A stretch of DNA of 50,460 bases from Nitrospirota bacterium. GTDB lineage: Bacteria > Nitrospirota > Thermodesulfovibrionia > Thermodesulfovibrionales > JdFR-85. Position numbers and translations under genes: made by a program. Shown one piece after another: positions 19,929 through 28,436 of this stretch. Location of the stretch: contig DROX01000255.1 of the NCBI GenBank assembly GCA_011321725.1, positions 1 through 50,460 on the forward strand, given 5' to 3'. Each line of letters starts with the position of its first letter. Position 1 is the first letter of the stretch. Below the pieces are notes generated by a model that saw nothing but the letters and a program-made list of their open reading frames with translations, did not search any database and was not told the DNA's origin.

Positions 19929-21578
19929 ATGGCCATTATGAAGATCAAAGGACTAAATAGCCTCAGTTTCAAATTCAGTTTTATCGTGGGGGTAATCCTC
20001 TTTCTCTTCTCAACGCTCCTTTCCATGATACTTTACTATTACCTGAGAGCACACGCCATTGAGAATGCAGAGAGAAAGACCCTGATTATAATGACCTATG
20101 TCAAGGCTATTGGTGATTATGTAAAAGACTCCTTCAGGCCAAGGATGCTTGAGATCATCTCAAGGTTAGACCCTGAGGATGAATTCCTGGTTGAATCAAT
20201 CTCCACCACGCATGTGAATATGGAGATAATGAAAAAATTCAACAAGGATATACATGACTATGTATACAAAAGGGTCTCTGACAGACCCTTGAACCCCCAA
20301 CACCGGGCTGACAGTTTCCACATGAAGATGATAGAGTATTTCAGAAAGCATCGTGACAGAGATTCCTGGCACTCCATTGTAAAACTTGACAACAGGGAGA
20401 CCCTTGTCTATGCCCGTCCTGTAATAAGCAACAAGGGATGTCTCCTGTGCCACGGAGAAAAGGAGAGGGCACCTGCTGCAATAGTCAAAAAATACGGCAG
20501 GGATGGCAACTTCGGCTGGCAGGCTGGCAGGATAGTGGGGGTTGAGACCGTCTCAATCCCAATGGATAAAACATTTGAGTATCTCCGGGGTATTGCATTG
20601 AGCACCTTTCTGTTTGGACTGGTAACACTGGGAGCCCTCTTTTTTGCAATCTATGAGACCTTTACACAGCTTGTGACCCGCCCCATAGGGAGGCTCTCAA
20701 ATGTCTTCAAAGGGATAGTCAGTGGTTCATTACCCCTTGGCAAGGACATTGACGTTACAAACAAGGATGAGATAGGTGAACTCACAGAATCCTTTAACAT
20801 ACTGGCAAGACACCTCCATGAGGCACAGGAAAGGCTGAAGAGAACGGCAAGGATTGAAAGGCAGATGATGGAAACAGAGAAGCTTGCTGCCCTTGGACAG
20901 CTCTCGGCAGGCATAGCCCATGAGATAAACAATCCCATTGGTGGCATAAAGCTCTGCTTCAACAACCTGATCAATACAGAGATGGATGAAGAAACCAAAC
21001 AGCAGCACATAGAGGTGGTACAGTCAGGGCTGGACAGGATCCAGGCGATAGTAAAACAGCTGCTTGAATTCTCAAGGAACACTCCCCTCAACATCACGCC
21101 TGTAAAGGTAGACTCCATCATAGACAATGTACTGAAGATCTCGGAGTATACAATATCAAAAAAGGGCATAAAGATAGAGAGAGACTCCTCACCCGATATA
21201 CCAACGCTTTGGGTTGACTCAAACAAGATGGAACAGGTACTCCTGAACATAATAATAAATGCCATACAGGCGATGGATGAAGGTGGCACCCTGACCATCA
21301 AAACCTGGTTAGAGGGTGAAAGATGCAATATATCAATATCTGACACAGGCAGGGGCATCCCCGGGGATATCATCTCCAGGATATTTGACCCCTTCTTTAC
21401 CACAAAGGAGGTGGGAGAGGGTACCGGGCTCGGGCTTACCGTAAGTAAGGCCATTGTGGAACAACATGGCGGTTCAATAGAGGTTGAGACTTCAGAAAGA
21501 GGAACAACCTTTACAGTAAGGATACCATTGGGTCAGGAACCTGAGACCCTCAAGGGAGGCAATCCTCATGACCGATAG
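19929..21578 (+). CDS. Sensor histidine kinase with DUF3365/Tll0287-like periplasmic domain containing a CXXCH heme motif
   Basis: N-terminal TM, then NKDIHDYVYKRVSDRPLNPQHRADSFHMKMIEYF...RPVISNKGCLLCHGEKERAP (CLLCH); GQLSAGIAHEINNPIGGI; DTGRGIPGDIISRIFDPFFTTKEVGEGTGLGLTVSKAI. Start at 19929 or 19938 preferred over the 19878 ORF start. Confidence 0.92.
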   Translation: MAIMKIKGLNSLSFKFSFIVGVILFLFSTLLSMILYYYLRAHAIENAERKTLIIMTYVKAIGDYVKDSFRPRMLEIISRLDPEDEFLVESISTTHVNMEIMKKFNKDIHDYVYKRVSDRPLNPQHRADSFHMKMIEYFRKHRDRDSWHSIVKLDNRETLVYARPVISNKGCLLCHGEKERAPAAIVKKYGRDGNFGWQAGRIVGVETVSIPMDKTFEYLRGIALSTFLFGLVTLGALFFAIYETFTQLVTRPIGRLSNVFKGIVSGSLPLGKDIDVTNKDEIGELTESFNILARHLHEAQERLKRTARIERQMMETEKLAALGQLSAGIAHEINNPIGGIKLCFNNLINTEMDEETKQQHIEVVQSGLDRIQAIVKQLLEFSRNTPLNITPVKVDSIIDNVLKISEYTISKKGIKIERDSSPDIPTLWVDSNKMEQVLLNIIINAIQAMDEGGTLTIKTWLEGERCNISISDTGRGIPGDIISRIFDPFFTTKEVGEGTGLGLTVSKAIVEQHGGSIEVETSERGTTFTVRIPLGQEPETLKGGNPHDR

Positions 21579-22935
21579 GGGAACATTAAAAAGACATATA
21601 CTCATAATTGAAGATGAGCCCAGTCTGCGGCTGGGAATGAAACACTTCCTCACATCCCAGGGCTACGCCGTCTCACTCTGTGCTGACGGTGCCCAGGGTA
21701 TGGAAGCAGTAAAAAGAGGCGACTTTGATCTCGTAATCACTGATATCAGGCTACCCCACTGTAGCGGTTTTGAGATTCTGAAGAACCTGAAGGAACTGCA
21801 CCCTGACAAGGGTATAATACTCATAACAGCCTATGCAGACATAAAAGATGCTGTTCATTCAATAAAGGAAGGTGCCTTTGATTACATTGCAAAGCCCTTC
21901 TCAAACGAGGAACTTCTTATAACGATTGAGCGTTTCTTCAGGTTCCAGAGCCTTGAAAACGAGGTAACCCTCCTGAGAGAGACCCTGAAGAGGAGAGAAA
22001 GTTTTGCAGATATTATCGGTGCAAGCCCGGGGATGAAGATGGTATTTGACAGGATCTCCTCTATTGCCAACACGGATGTACCTGTACTGATTGAGGGAGA
22101 AAGTGGCACCGGTAAAGAACTGGTAGCCAATGCCATACATAACCTGAGCAGCAGGAAGGACAAACCCTTTGTCAAGATAAACTGCGCTGCCATCCCGGAG
22201 CATCTCTTTGAGTCGGAACTCTTTGGACATGAGCGGGGCGCCTTCACAGGTGCCACCGAGACCCGTAAGGGAAAGTTTGAGTTTGCCAGTGGTGGCACAA
22301 TTTTCTTTGACGAGATTGGCGATATCCCCCTGGTACTACAGCCAAAACTGCTCAGGGTAATAGAGGAGCATGTTATAACAAGGCTTGGTGGCAATGCCAC
22401 AATAGCTGTTGATGTACGAATAATCTACGCCACAAGCAAGAATCTGAAGGAGCTGGTAAAGGAGGGAAAGTTCAGAGAGGAGCTTTTCTACAGGATCAAT
22501 GTGGTACCCATACAGATACCCCCCCTCAGGCAAAGGCGGGAGGATATCCCCTACCTTATAGACCATTTCCTCAGGCACTACATGAAAAAATTTGACAAAC
22601 AGCAACTACGCATATCCCAGGAGGCATACCATGCACTGCTGAGCTATCACTGGCCAGGAAATGTAAGGGAGCTGAAACATGCCATGGAGAGGGCAGTGGT
22701 GCTCTCAAAAGATGGTGTGATAACCCTAAGAGACCTGCCAGAAGAGGTTTCAGGCCTCAGTATTCCCTGCCTTTCAGAGGGATATACCCTTGAGGAGAGT
22801 CTCAGGTGTTTTGAAAGAGAGATGATCTGCAGGGCACTCAAGGACACAGGCGGTAAAAAGACCGAGGCAGCCCGCAAGCTTGGCATAAGCAGAAAGGTGC
22901 TCTGGAAGAAAATGAAGGACTACGATATTGAGTAG
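21568..22935 (+). CDS. NtrC-family sigma-54-dependent response regulator
   Basis: LVITDIRLPHCSGFEILKNL; VLIEGESGTGKELVANAIHNLS; ELFGHERGAFTGATETRKG; C-term GGKKTEAARKLGISRKVLWKKMKDYDI. Confidence 0.96.
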   Translation: MTDRGTLKRHILIIEDEPSLRLGMKHFLTSQGYAVSLCADGAQGMEAVKRGDFDLVITDIRLPHCSGFEILKNLKELHPDKGIILITAYADIKDAVHSIKEGAFDYIAKPFSNEELLITIERFFRFQSLENEVTLLRETLKRRESFADIIGASPGMKMVFDRISSIANTDVPVLIEGESGTGKELVANAIHNLSSRKDKPFVKINCAAIPEHLFESELFGHERGAFTGATETRKGKFEFASGGTIFFDEIGDIPLVLQPKLLRVIEEHVITRLGGNATIAVDVRIIYATSKNLKELVKEGKFREELFYRINVVPIQIPPLRQRREDIPYLIDHFLRHYMKKFDKQQLRISQEAYHALLSYHWPGNVRELKHAMERAVVLSKDGVITLRDLPEEVSGLSIPCLSEGYTLEESLRCFEREMICRALKDTGGKKTEAARKLGISRKVLWKKMKDYDIE

Positions 22936-22965
22936 TTCCCTTGAGGTAACATCCCTGAAGACATA

Positions 22966-22987
22966 GATGTTCCTTGCCGGGAACATC
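22966..22987. promoter_or_regulatory. Inverted repeat, candidate upstream activating site for the NtrC-type regulator
   Basis: gatgttcc-ttgccg-ggaacatc, about 70-90 bp upstream of the -24 element at 23058; additional aacatcc half-site at about 22949. Confidence 0.5.
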
Positions 22988-23057
22988 CATTCTCATCAGG
23001 ACAATATTCTTTTAAGAATTTCACTTAAAAATCAAGCCCTAACAAAATTTCACCAGC

Positions 23058-23072
23058 TGGCACCATGATTGC
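23058..23072 (+). promoter_or_regulatory. Predicted sigma-54 (-24/-12) promoter of the YeiH/UPF0324 gene
   Basis: gcTGGCAC-catga-TTGCtatttt, essentially consensus TGGCAC-N5-TTGC; between the RR stop (22935) and the transporter start (23165). Confidence 0.85.
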
Positions 23073-23110
23073 TATTTTCCTATGGAATCTTTACGAAAAC
23101 TGCCAGAATG

Positions 23111-23129
23111 CCCCGACCTTTGATCGGGG
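23111..23129 (+). other. 5'-UTR hairpin upstream of the YeiH-like gene
   Basis: ccccga-cctttga-tcgggg between the predicted TSS and SD gagaggaggtaacgcATG. Confidence 0.4.
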
Positions 23130-23164
23130 AGCTTCACCAAAACCTTATAGAGAGGAGGTAACGC

Positions 23165-24565
23165 ATGGAAGAGAAAAAGGCTGAAACCACCCCTATGCCA
23201 CACTCATCGGGTATGGGGTGGAAGGAGTTGTGGTTGAAGGAGGACTGGTGGGCGGTATGGTTAGGACTTGGCATTGTCGTGGTGGCGTACTTCTTCTTTG
23301 CAAGTGGCAGCACCATAAAACCGATAGCGATCAAGCCGGCGAAGTGGCACACCTTTGCACAGTTATGGTCGGATTTCATCAGTCATATTGGTGCCTATGC
23401 AGCCAATTTTATTATCTGGCTTGTCATCTTTAGCGTAAGCACTGCCATACTGGGGTTCAAACAGTCAGAGTTCATCCCATCCTTTATCTTCGTCTACATC
23501 TTCTCGGTAATTATCTTCATGATCGGTGCATGGGACAAGGCCCACAACTACAACCTTGAACCACCACTGGTAGCACTGGCGCTGGGAATGATAATCTCCA
23601 ATGTCTTCAGACTTCCCAAATGGATGGACACGGGCTTCAGGGTTGAGTACTACATCAAGACAGGCATAGTGCTGCTTGGTGCAACACTGCCCTTCACATT
23701 GATAATCTGGGCTGGTCCTATCGCATTTGTGCAGGCAACAATTGTGTCTGTTACAACCTTTCTGGTCATATTCTTCGTGGGCACAAAGGCCCTGGGGCTT
23801 GACAAGAGGCTTGCCTCATGTCTTGGTGCTGGAGGTGCTGTCTGTGGTGTCTCCGCAGCCATTGCAATCGGCGGTGCAGTAAAGGCTAAAAAGGAGTATC
23901 CCTCCATCGCCATAACAATGGTGATTATCTGGGCGATCATAATGATCTTCTTCCTGCCTCTTGTCTCAAGGGCTATGGGCCTCCATGCGGGTATTGTTGG
24001 AGCCTGGGTAGGAACCTCCGAGTTTGCGGATGCGGCAGGCTTCGCTGCGGCACAGGCATACGGTACAATGGCACAGAACCTGCCGAACATCCCTGGCACC
24101 GAGGATGCAGCTGTCTGGGGATTCACCCTCATGAAGGTCATTGGCAGGGACATCTGGATTGGCATCTGGGCATTTGTTCTTGCCCTTATATCCACCATGA
24201 AGTGGGAGGCTGAGGAATCCGGGGTCAGGCCAAGCCCTGCTGAGATATGGTGGAGATTCCCCAAGTTCGTGCTTGGCTTCTTTGCTGCATCCCTTCTCAT
24301 GACCGCCATATCAAGCGGCTACACCCTTGAGGCCTACAACAAGGTGGTCAAGCCCATGCTTGTTGGACCCATCAAGACGATGAGGACATGGTCATTCATA
24401 TTCTGCTTCTTCAGTATAGGCCTTACCACAAGGTTCAGGGAGCTGACCAAGACAGGCGCAAAACCCTTCTGGGCCTTCACTGCCGGGGTGGTGGTAAATG
24501 TAATCCTTGGATTCATACTCTCTGTGCTTGTATTTGGTAACTACTGGTCAAGCCTTGGCAAATAG
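23165..24565 (+). CDS. YeiH/UPF0324 family putative sulfate exporter membrane protein
   Basis: LEPPLVALALGMIISNVFRLP...EYYIKTGIVLLGATLPF...GLDKRLASCLGAGGAVCGVSAAIAIGGAVKAKKEYPSIAI; many TM segments. Confidence 0.9.
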   Translation: MEEKKAETTPMPHSSGMGWKELWLKEDWWAVWLGLGIVVVAYFFFASGSTIKPIAIKPAKWHTFAQLWSDFISHIGAYAANFIIWLVIFSVSTAILGFKQSEFIPSFIFVYIFSVIIFMIGAWDKAHNYNLEPPLVALALGMIISNVFRLPKWMDTGFRVEYYIKTGIVLLGATLPFTLIIWAGPIAFVQATIVSVTTFLVIFFVGTKALGLDKRLASCLGAGGAVCGVSAAIAIGGAVKAKKEYPSIAITMVIIWAIIMIFFLPLVSRAMGLHAGIVGAWVGTSEFADAAGFAAAQAYGTMAQNLPNIPGTEDAAVWGFTLMKVIGRDIWIGIWAFVLALISTMKWEAEESGVRPSPAEIWWRFPKFVLGFFAASLLMTAISSGYTLEAYNKVVKPMLVGPIKTMRTWSFIFCFFSIGLTTRFRELTKTGAKPFWAFTAGVVVNVILGFILSVLVFGNYWSSLGK

Positions 24566-24575
24566 TGTACTACAT

Positions 24576-24603
24576 GGTATCACCCCCTGAGGGGGGTGAT
24601 ACC
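24576..24603. terminator. Perfect 12-bp hairpin between the exporter and small Cys-protein genes
   Basis: ggtatcaccccc-tgag-gggggtgatacc; no T-tract, so terminator function uncertain. Confidence 0.5.
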
Positions 24604-24629
24604 AACCAAACATTCAGACTGGAGGAATC

Positions 24630-24830
24630 ATGGAGGAAGTTAAAACTAAATGCTGTTTCAACTGTATGTATTTCAACAATGACCCTGAATATATAGAAAG
24701 GGCCTTCGCAGGGCTGAGGGTCCTCGGCTCTGGATACTCCTCTGTGAAGAGAGACGACGGCATCTGTCAGCTTGATGACAGATATCTATCAGGCTACAAT
24801 GTCTGTGATGGGTACAAGGAGAGGGAATAA
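24630..24830 (+). CDS. Small Cys-motif protein (66 aa), candidate metal/Fe-S binder
   Basis: SD ggagg before ATG; MEEVKTKCCFNCMYF...GICQLDDRYLSGYNVCDGYKERE, spaced Cys residues. Confidence 0.75.
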   Translation: MEEVKTKCCFNCMYFNNDPEYIERAFAGLRVLGSGYSSVKRDDGICQLDDRYLSGYNVCDGYKERE

Positions 24831-24884
24831 AAGAGGTATCTACCCACCTATCCAATAAAATCATCATACTTTAACCTTTCATAT

Positions 24885-24902
24885 CTGTAATCTTTCTGTA
24901 AT
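24885..24902 (+). promoter_or_regulatory. 11-bp-spaced direct repeat, candidate OmpR/PhoB-type operator
   Basis: CTGTAAT-cttt-CTGTAAT followed about 35 bp later by TATA-rich sequence; PhoB-box-like geometry (7-nt repeats, 4-nt spacer). Confidence 0.4.
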
Positions 24903-25016
24903 CAATTTGCAATCTACATGTTATATATTATTGATTATAGGACGGCATTATATTAACTCAGTAGTGTCCAAAATAATTTCAGTTTTACAAACCAAGGCTG
25001 GGTGCCAATAAGACAG

Positions 25017-25122
25017 TCAGGAGTCAGGAGTTAACAGTTAACAGTAAGCAGTGAGCAGTTGATGGGTGGATGAGTAAATGGGTTGATGGGTTAGTAGTAA
25101 GCAGTGAGCAGTAAGCAGAGGC
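25017..25122. repeat. Low-complexity degenerate tandem repeat block
   Basis: cagtcaggagtcaggagttaacagttaacagtaagcagtgagcagt...gtaagcagtgagcagtaagcag; ~7-nt periodicity. Confidence 0.8.
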
Positions 25123-25149
25123 CTCCGAAAAATCGCAGATTTTTCGGAG
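25123..25149. repeat. Perfect 12-bp inverted repeat upstream of degP-like gene
   Basis: ctccgaaaaatc-gca-gatttttcggag. Confidence 0.75.
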
Positions 25150-25189
25150 TAGACTTATAAATTGAATTCCAATCACCTGGAGGTGTGAG

Positions 25190-26638
25190 ATGAAGAGAAG
25201 ATACCTTTTGGCTATCACCATGGTCTCCTTCCTTTTTGTATTCTTTCTCCTGTTATCCCCCTATTCCACCATGAACAGGGCCTTTGCTGACAACCATGAG
25301 GGTGTAACAGCAGCAACGGATTTCCTGAGCAAACTGAGTAACTCCCTCTCTGAGGTATCCAGCAGGGTGACCCCATCGGTTGTAAACATATCAACCACCA
25401 TGACCGTTACGGCTCAGGAGACACCCTTTGGAGAGCTCTTCAACGACCCCTTTTTCAGGAGATTCTTTGGTACACCCTTCGGGCCTGAACAAAAATACAG
25501 GACCACCGCCCTTGGCTCAGGCGTGATCGTATCAAAGGATGGCTATATTCTAACAAACAATCATGTAGTGAAGAATGCCGAGAAGATCAAGGTGATACTC
25601 TATGACAAGAGACAGTATGATGCCAGGGTAATCGGTACAGATCCCAAAACAGATCTTGCGGTAATAAAGATAGATGAGAAGAATCTACCAGCTATCAAGA
25701 TAGGGAATTCCGACAGGCTGAGGGTTGGTGATGTGGTGCTTGCCATTGGTAACCCCTTTGGCCTCAGCCATACCGTAACAATGGGAATAGTAAGTGCTGT
25801 GGGCAGGTCAAATATCGGTCTGGCAGATTACGAGGACTTTATCCAGACCGATGCTGCCATTAACCCTGGCAACTCTGGAGGCGCGCTGGTCAATGCAAAG
25901 GGAGAACTGGTGGGGATAAACACCGCCATATTCAGTAAGAGTGGCGGATACATGGGAATAGGGTTTGCCATCCCCTCAAACATGGCAAAGGCCGTGATGG
26001 AGAGTATCATAAAATACGGAAAGGTGATCAGGGGCTGGCTTGGCGTAACCATCCAGAACATCACACCCGAGATAGCTAAACACCTTGGCATAAAGGCAAA
26101 CAAAGGAGCACTGGTAACCGATGTGGTGAAAGGAAGCCCTGCTGACAGTGCAGGACTGAAAAGGGGAGACCTTATTGTGGAGTATAACGGCAACCCTGTA
26201 AACAACACAACCGAACTCAGAAACATGGTGGCCCAGACCCGGCCTGGCAAGATTGTAGAGTTGAAGATCATAAGAGATGGAAGGGAAATAACCATGACAG
26301 TAACTATCGGTGAACTCCCGGAGAAACTGGCAGAGGCAGGAACACCTGCACATGAAAATATACTCAAGGGTGTGTATGTCCAGAACCTGACCCCACAGAT
26401 AAGAGAGGAACTGAGTATACCATCAGATGTCCAGGGTGTGGTTGTCACCAATGTGGATGAAGACAGTCCTGCATATGGTATTCTGAGAAGAGGGGATGTT
26501 ATAACAGAGGTGAACAGAAGGGAGATAAAAGACACAAAGGACTTTGAAAATGCCCTTTCCGGGATTGGTGGAAATGAGAGTGTATTGCTTCTTGTCTACA
26601 GACATGGAGGATATGTGTATCTGACAATCAAACCATGA
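25190..26638 (+). CDS. degP: DegP/HtrA (Do) family periplasmic serine protease with two PDZ domains
   Basis: GSGVIVSKDGYILTNNHVV; TDLAVIKID; FIQTDAAINPGNSGGALVNAKGELVGINTAI; two PDZ modules (GVTIQNITPEIAKHLG..., GVYVQNLTPQIREEL...). Confidence 0.95.
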   Translation: MKRRYLLAITMVSFLFVFFLLLSPYSTMNRAFADNHEGVTAATDFLSKLSNSLSEVSSRVTPSVVNISTTMTVTAQETPFGELFNDPFFRRFFGTPFGPEQKYRTTALGSGVIVSKDGYILTNNHVVKNAEKIKVILYDKRQYDARVIGTDPKTDLAVIKIDEKNLPAIKIGNSDRLRVGDVVLAIGNPFGLSHTVTMGIVSAVGRSNIGLADYEDFIQTDAAINPGNSGGALVNAKGELVGINTAIFSKSGGYMGIGFAIPSNMAKAVMESIIKYGKVIRGWLGVTIQNITPEIAKHLGIKANKGALVTDVVKGSPADSAGLKRGDLIVEYNGNPVNNTTELRNMVAQTRPGKIVELKIIRDGREITMTVTIGELPEKLAEAGTPAHENILKGVYVQNLTPQIREELSIPSDVQGVVVTNVDEDSPAYGILRRGDVITEVNRREIKDTKDFENALSGIGGNESVLLLVYRHGGYVYLTIKP

Positions 26639-26649
26639 AAGGAGATATC

Positions 26650-26820
26650 ATGTTTGACCTTGGGTTTCCAGAGCTGTTGGTGGTACTGGTGATTGCACTG
26701 GTGATTTTTGGCCCAAGCAGACTCCCCTCTCTTGGCAGCAGCATAGGACATGCAATAAGGGGATTCAAGAAGGCGATAAATGAGGGTGACAGGGATGAAA
26801 ACTCAGAGATAGAGAAATAA
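26650..26820 (+). CDS. tatA: Twin-arginine translocase subunit TatA/TatE
   Basis: MFDLGFPELLVVLVIALVIFGPSRLPSLGSSIGHAIRGFKKAI. Confidence 0.93.
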   Translation: MFDLGFPELLVVLVIALVIFGPSRLPSLGSSIGHAIRGFKKAINEGDRDENSEIEK

Positions 26821-26824
26821 AGGA

Positions 26825-27319
26825 ATGCTGTTTTACAGGATCCCAAGGACCATGGCAGATGGCAGTCTCAGGCTGAGACCGGTAAGGATCTTTGATGCCT
26901 CCTTTATAACAGAGGGGTTCCTGGAGGAAGGGATCTCTCCCTACAGGAACATAAGACCCCTTCCTCTATGGCTATCGCTCTGGTGGTGGACAAGGAAGAC
27001 CTTTTTGCCAGCCTATTGTATTGAGTATGATACAGAAAGGATCGGTTTTATGGGCCTTTACAACCTGAGACCGGGCGAATCTGCAGGGCTGAGCCTTGTG
27101 ATATTCGTAAAGGAGATGAGAAGACACGGCTATGGCAGGAGGGCATTTCATCTTCTCCTGCAAAGCCTGAAGAGATACTCTGTAGTCAAGAGGATATACG
27201 TTGAGGTCAGAGGAGACAACACAGGTGCCCTATCTTTCTGGAGGAGGATGGGATTTGCGGAGATAAGAAGCCAAGGGGGGATTGTAACCATGTCCCTCAA
27301 GGTGGATGAAAAGACCTGA
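26825..27319 (+). CDS. GNAT family N-acetyltransferase
   Basis: [18 protein letters not shown]...[23 protein letters not shown]...[20 protein letters not shown]. Confidence 0.88.
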   Translation: MLFYRIPRTMADGSLRLRPVRIFDASFITEGFLEEGISPYRNIRPLPLWLSLWWWTRKTFLPAYCIEYDTERIGFMGLYNLRPGESAGLSLVIFVKEMRRHGYGRRAFHLLLQSLKRYSVVKRIYVEVRGDNTGALSFWRRMGFAEIRSQGGIVTMSLKVDEKT

Positions 27320-27471
27320 TGCGTTACCTTAGCGCTGTATTTAAGGCAAAAAGGATGGAACCCCCACAATCCGGACCAAAAGAGCTTGTCTGGAACACCT
27401 CTTCAGACAGAGGAGTTTTTTCAGCAAGCGGAGGTTGTTCTTTAGAGAATAATCATAAAGGAGGTGGACAG

Positions 27472-28218
27472 ATGTTAAAACTGGTTTTACTGAGGCATGG
27501 AGAGAGCATATGGAATCTGGAGAATAGATTTACGGGCTGGACCGATGTTGATCTCTCAGATCATGGCATCCAGCAGGCACGTAATGCAGGCAGGCTGCTA
27601 AAGGAAAAGGGGTTCTCCTTTGATACTGCATATACCTCTGTGTTAAAGCGGGCCATAAGGACACTATGGATGGTCCTTGAGGAGATGGATCTAATGTGGA
27701 TACCTGTTTATAAGTCATGGCGGCTCAATGAAAGGCACTATGGAGCACTCCAGGGGCTTAACAAAAAGGAAACAGCGGAAAGATTAGGTGTAGAACTTGT
27801 TCAGAAGTGGCGTCGCAGTTATGATATAGCTCCACCCCCGCTGGAGAGAACGGACAGACGTCATCCACGATATGATCCAAGATACCGGGAACTCAATGAA
27901 GACGAACTTCCCGATACAGAGAGCCTTAAGGATACCCTCAACCGTGTACTGCCTTACTGGCACAGAACAATAGAGCCCTCTTTAAGGGCTGGCAAAAGGG
28001 TTCTGATCTCAGCCCATGGCAACAGCCTCCGTGCCCTTGTCAAATACCTTGACAATATCTCTGACGATGATATACCCATGCTTAATATCCCGACAGGCTT
28101 CCCGCTGGTCTATGAACTTGATGACAACCTCAAGGCGGTAAAACATTATTATCTTGGCAATGAGGAGGAGATCAGGGCTGCCACAGAATCAGTAGCCAGG
28201 CAGCTTAGTCAAGGATAG
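27472..28218 (+). CDS. gpmA: 2,3-bisphosphoglycerate-dependent phosphoglycerate mutase
   Basis: [67 protein letters not shown] at 27472 preceded by AAAGGAGG. Confidence 0.94.
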   Translation: MLKLVLLRHGESIWNLENRFTGWTDVDLSDHGIQQARNAGRLLKEKGFSFDTAYTSVLKRAIRTLWMVLEEMDLMWIPVYKSWRLNERHYGALQGLNKKETAERLGVELVQKWRRSYDIAPPPLERTDRRHPRYDPRYRELNEDELPDTESLKDTLNRVLPYWHRTIEPSLRAGKRVLISAHGNSLRALVKYLDNISDDDIPMLNIPTGFPLVYELDDNLKAVKHYYLGNEEEIRAATESVARQLSQG

Positions 28219-28436
28219 CATTAAAGCGGAAGGAAAGGAATAGCCAGGGATCAACTAAACAAGTCACTTGTTAGCCAGCTCATGGACCTCTTCCTTCAGG
28301 CGGTACAGAGACATTGATCTGTTCAATATAAACTGTTCCCTGCAAGAAGGGAGAAAAACCGCTACAAAACTCTAAATGAGGAGACCACGAGGGCTTTATC
28401 AGTACGAAAAGGACTTTATTCCTGAAGGAGGCAAAG

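Noticed and set aside
20651-21454. 267-aa minus-strand ORF
   Set aside because: Antisense to the DUF3365-like histidine kinase catalytic region.
24950-24985. sigma-54 promoter on the minus strand (GTGCCA near 25000)
   Set aside because: Spacing to the -12-like element is off by one and there is no suitable downstream gene.
25017-25122. CRISPR-like repeat array
   Set aside because: Units are short (~7 nt), degenerate and without unique spacers; no cas genes nearby.
25828-26535. 235-aa minus-strand ORF
   Set aside because: Antisense to degP; hydrophobic shadow composition.
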